Assembly (NCBI GenBank): GCA_020845495.1
Contig: JADLFM010000151.1
Span: forward strand, 1 to 12,633
DNA length: 12,633 nt
DNA from: Chloroflexota bacterium
GTDB taxonomy: Bacteria; Chloroflexota; UBA6077; JACCZL01
Direction: 5' to 3'
In this document: positions 11,452-12,633 of the stretch, piece after piece
Layout: each line of letters starts with the position of its first letter
Numbering within the stretch: position 1 is the first letter of the stretch
Program-made: the position numbers and the translations under genes
The notes under the pieces: model-generated
The model's database searches: none
Told to the model about the DNA's origin: nothing
Seen by the model: the letters and a program-made list of their open reading frames with translations, nothing else

Positions 11452-12429
11452 CTACACCTGATTCACGGGGCAGCGCGGCGGCTGGCCGAGCAGGATACGC
11501 ACGGCCTCCTCAGCGGCGAGCCGTTGGAGCGCCGCCGAGCCCTCCTCGGAATACCAGGCCGCGTGCGGCGTGACGATACAGGTATCCAGGCCGAGCAGCG
11601 GACTGTCGCGCGGGATCGGCTCCGCCTCGGTGACGTCGATGGCAGCGCCGGCGATCCGTCCTGTGCGTAGTGCCCGCGCCAACGCTGCGCCGTCCACGAC
11701 CGGTCCGCGTGACGTGTTCACCAGAAACGCCGCTGGCTTCATCAAGCCAAACTCGCGCTCGCCGATCGAGTGGCGGGTCTGGTCCGAGAGTGGCGTGTGG
11801 ATCGACACATAGTCAGAGGCGCTCAGCAGCGCGTCGAGCGTTGGGGTCGGGCGGACGTTCCGCTCGGCGAAGTACTCGGGCGTTCGGTACGGATCGTAGG
11901 CGATGACGTCCAGGCCGAAGCCCTGCGCCTTGCGCGCTGCCAGGCTGCCGATCCGGCCCAGCCCGACGATGCCGAGGGTCCGGCCACGCAGCCGCCAGAT
12001 CGGCTTGAACGGCTCGACGGACCAGGTACCTTCCTGCACCGAGCGCGCCATCGGGATGAGCTTGCGCGCCGCCGCTAAGAGCAGCGTGATGGCGTGGTCC
12101 GAGACCTCGTCGGTGCCGTAGTCCGGCACGTTGCAGACCACGATGCCGCGCGCCGTCGCGGCCGGCACGTCGACCGTGTCGTAGCCGACGCCGTAGCGCA
12201 CGATCCCCTTGACACGGTCGAATGACGCGATCACACGGGGGCTGATCCGCGAGTTCTGGGTGAGCAGGACATCCGCACCCCGGCAGGCGGCGATGATCTC
12301 GTCTTCGCCAAGGTGAGCCGGCACCCGGACGACCTCGGCCCCGACCGCCGCGAGCGCCTGGCGTTCCTCGTCGGCGGTGGGATACTCGGACTCGGAGATT
12401 ACGCGAAAGCGCGATGCGCTCGTAGCCAT
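11452..12429 (-). CDS. D-2-hydroxyacid dehydrogenase, CtBP-like / phosphoglycerate dehydrogenase-related
   Basis: Encodes 325 residues, full length for the family. The Rossmann motif GIVGLGRIG (153-161) with Asp179 (AYDPY) downstream binds NAD(H). Catalytic residues are Arg241 (NTSRGP), Glu270 (DVTEAEP) and His289 (VTPHAAW). The substrate-domain signature VRYGVGYDTVDVPAATARGI and CNVPDYGTDEVSDHA, with Trp after the catalytic His, resembles the C-terminal-binding-protein (CtBP-like) bacterial branch more than classic SerA, and there is no ACT domain. It reduces or oxidises a 2-keto/2-hydroxy acid in the cytoplasm; the substrate is unknown. ATG 12429 has AGGAG 5 nt upstream; the frame's extension to 12597 is unconserved and overlaps the divergent gene. 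It converges with the J-domain gene and diverges from the partial gene at the right edge. Confidence 0.92.
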   Translation of the reverse strand: MATSASRFRVISESEYPTADEERQALAAVGAEVVRVPAHLGEDEIIAACRGADVLLTQNSRISPRVIASFDRVKGIVRYGVGYDTVDVPAATARGIVVCNVPDYGTDEVSDHAITLLLAAARKLIPMARSVQEGTWSVEPFKPIWRLRGRTLGIVGLGRIGSLAARKAQGFGLDVIAYDPYRTPEYFAERNVRPTPTLDALLSASDYVSIHTPLSDQTRHSIGEREFGLMKPAAFLVNTSRGPVVDGAALARALRTGRIAGAAIDVTEAEPIPRDSPLLGLDTCIVTPHAAWYSEEGSAALQRLAAEEAVRILLGQPPRCPVNQV

Positions 12430-12563
12430 AGTTGCTCCTGGGTAGAGTAGACCGGTAGTCTGAGGAGCATAGCCGCGCGTCGACAGGCTCGGCCACGCCC
12501 ACCTATCGAGAGGGTGTCCCACAGGATATTGCGTCAAGTACCCTGAGGCGTGGGAGGGCGCCG

Positions 12564-12633
12564 ATGGGTCGGACGGATTGGGACGCCGAAGAGGCACGGT
12601 GGGCGGAGCAGATCGAGGCCGTGGTGGGCGGGA
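12564..12633 (+). CDS. 5' end of an unidentified gene, cut by the window edge
   Basis: An ATG at 12564 preceded by GGGAGGG (12552-12558) at 5-nt spacing opens a frame that runs without a stop to the right edge (23 codons: MGRTDWDAEEARWAEQIEAV...). The stretch is acidic and helical-looking. It is too short to assign; the style would suit several soluble enzyme families. The strong ribosome-binding site and the divergent arrangement with the dehydrogenase gene make it likely to be real. Confidence 0.6.
   Translation, partial: MGRTDWDAEEARWAEQIEAVVGG

Overview
The window is GC-rich bacterial DNA carrying ordinary chromosomal genes, most of them preceded by clear Shine-Dalgarno sites. The gene mix is an IF3 with a long Pro/Gln/Ala tail, a CtBP-like hydroxyacid dehydrogenase, SMP-30, VOC and cupin enzymes, and single-pass membrane proteins with Pro/Ser/Thr linkers ending in a GWP...YYVLEVGDR...FLVNG beta-sandwich. 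That suggests a Chloroflexota lineage of the Thermomicrobia/Sphaerobacter kind. This is an inference from protein style; no rRNA or other marker confirms it. I see no transposase, phage, CRISPR or tRNA gene.

Layout. (1) 1-124: a 14-bp tandem repeat, nearly nine copies, abutting the 3' end of a small VOC protein (130-522, -). (2) 905-3453 (+): cupin, two-domain VOC protein, SMP-30/gluconolactonase-like hydrolase. These three co-directional genes face away from the VOC gene and look like a small-molecule (sugar-acid or aromatic-type) catabolic group; the substrate cannot be read from sequence. (3) 3590-3639: two overlapping, mutually exclusive stem-loops in the convergent gap before infC. (4) 3704-4579 (-): infC, apparently starting at a rare ATC codon, with its own sigma70-type promoter and a ~115-residue low-complexity tail. 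rpmI and rplT do not follow it. (5) 5152-7969 (-): a small secreted two-cysteine protein, then a large TPR / disordered linker / two-TM protein. (6) 7970-8975: a 1-kb divergent gap without a convincing gene, rich in inverted repeats and holding a G-quadruplex-type G-run. (7) 8976-11125 (+): a helical-domain / TM / beta-sandwich protein, then a tail-anchored J-domain protein. (8) 11199-11284: two 25-nt direct repeats in a convergent gap. (9) 11452-12429 (-): CtBP-like D-2-hydroxyacid dehydrogenase. (10) 12564 to the right edge (+): the first 23 codons of an unidentified gene.

How the parts relate. The left third looks metabolic and the middle holds a housekeeping translation factor. The right-centre is a divergent cluster of four proteins that are all membrane-anchored or secreted. 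Three of them place a protein-interaction or helical domain (TPR, a winged-helix-like domain, a J-domain) on the cytoplasmic side, and two of those also carry an extracytoplasmic domain. This cluster is the best candidate for an undescribed envelope-associated module, but the link between the genes rests on adjacency and shared topology only.

A second theme is the frequency of short tandem duplications (9-18 bp, 2-9 copies), in gaps and inside low-complexity coding segments. It suggests replication slippage as a local source of variation.
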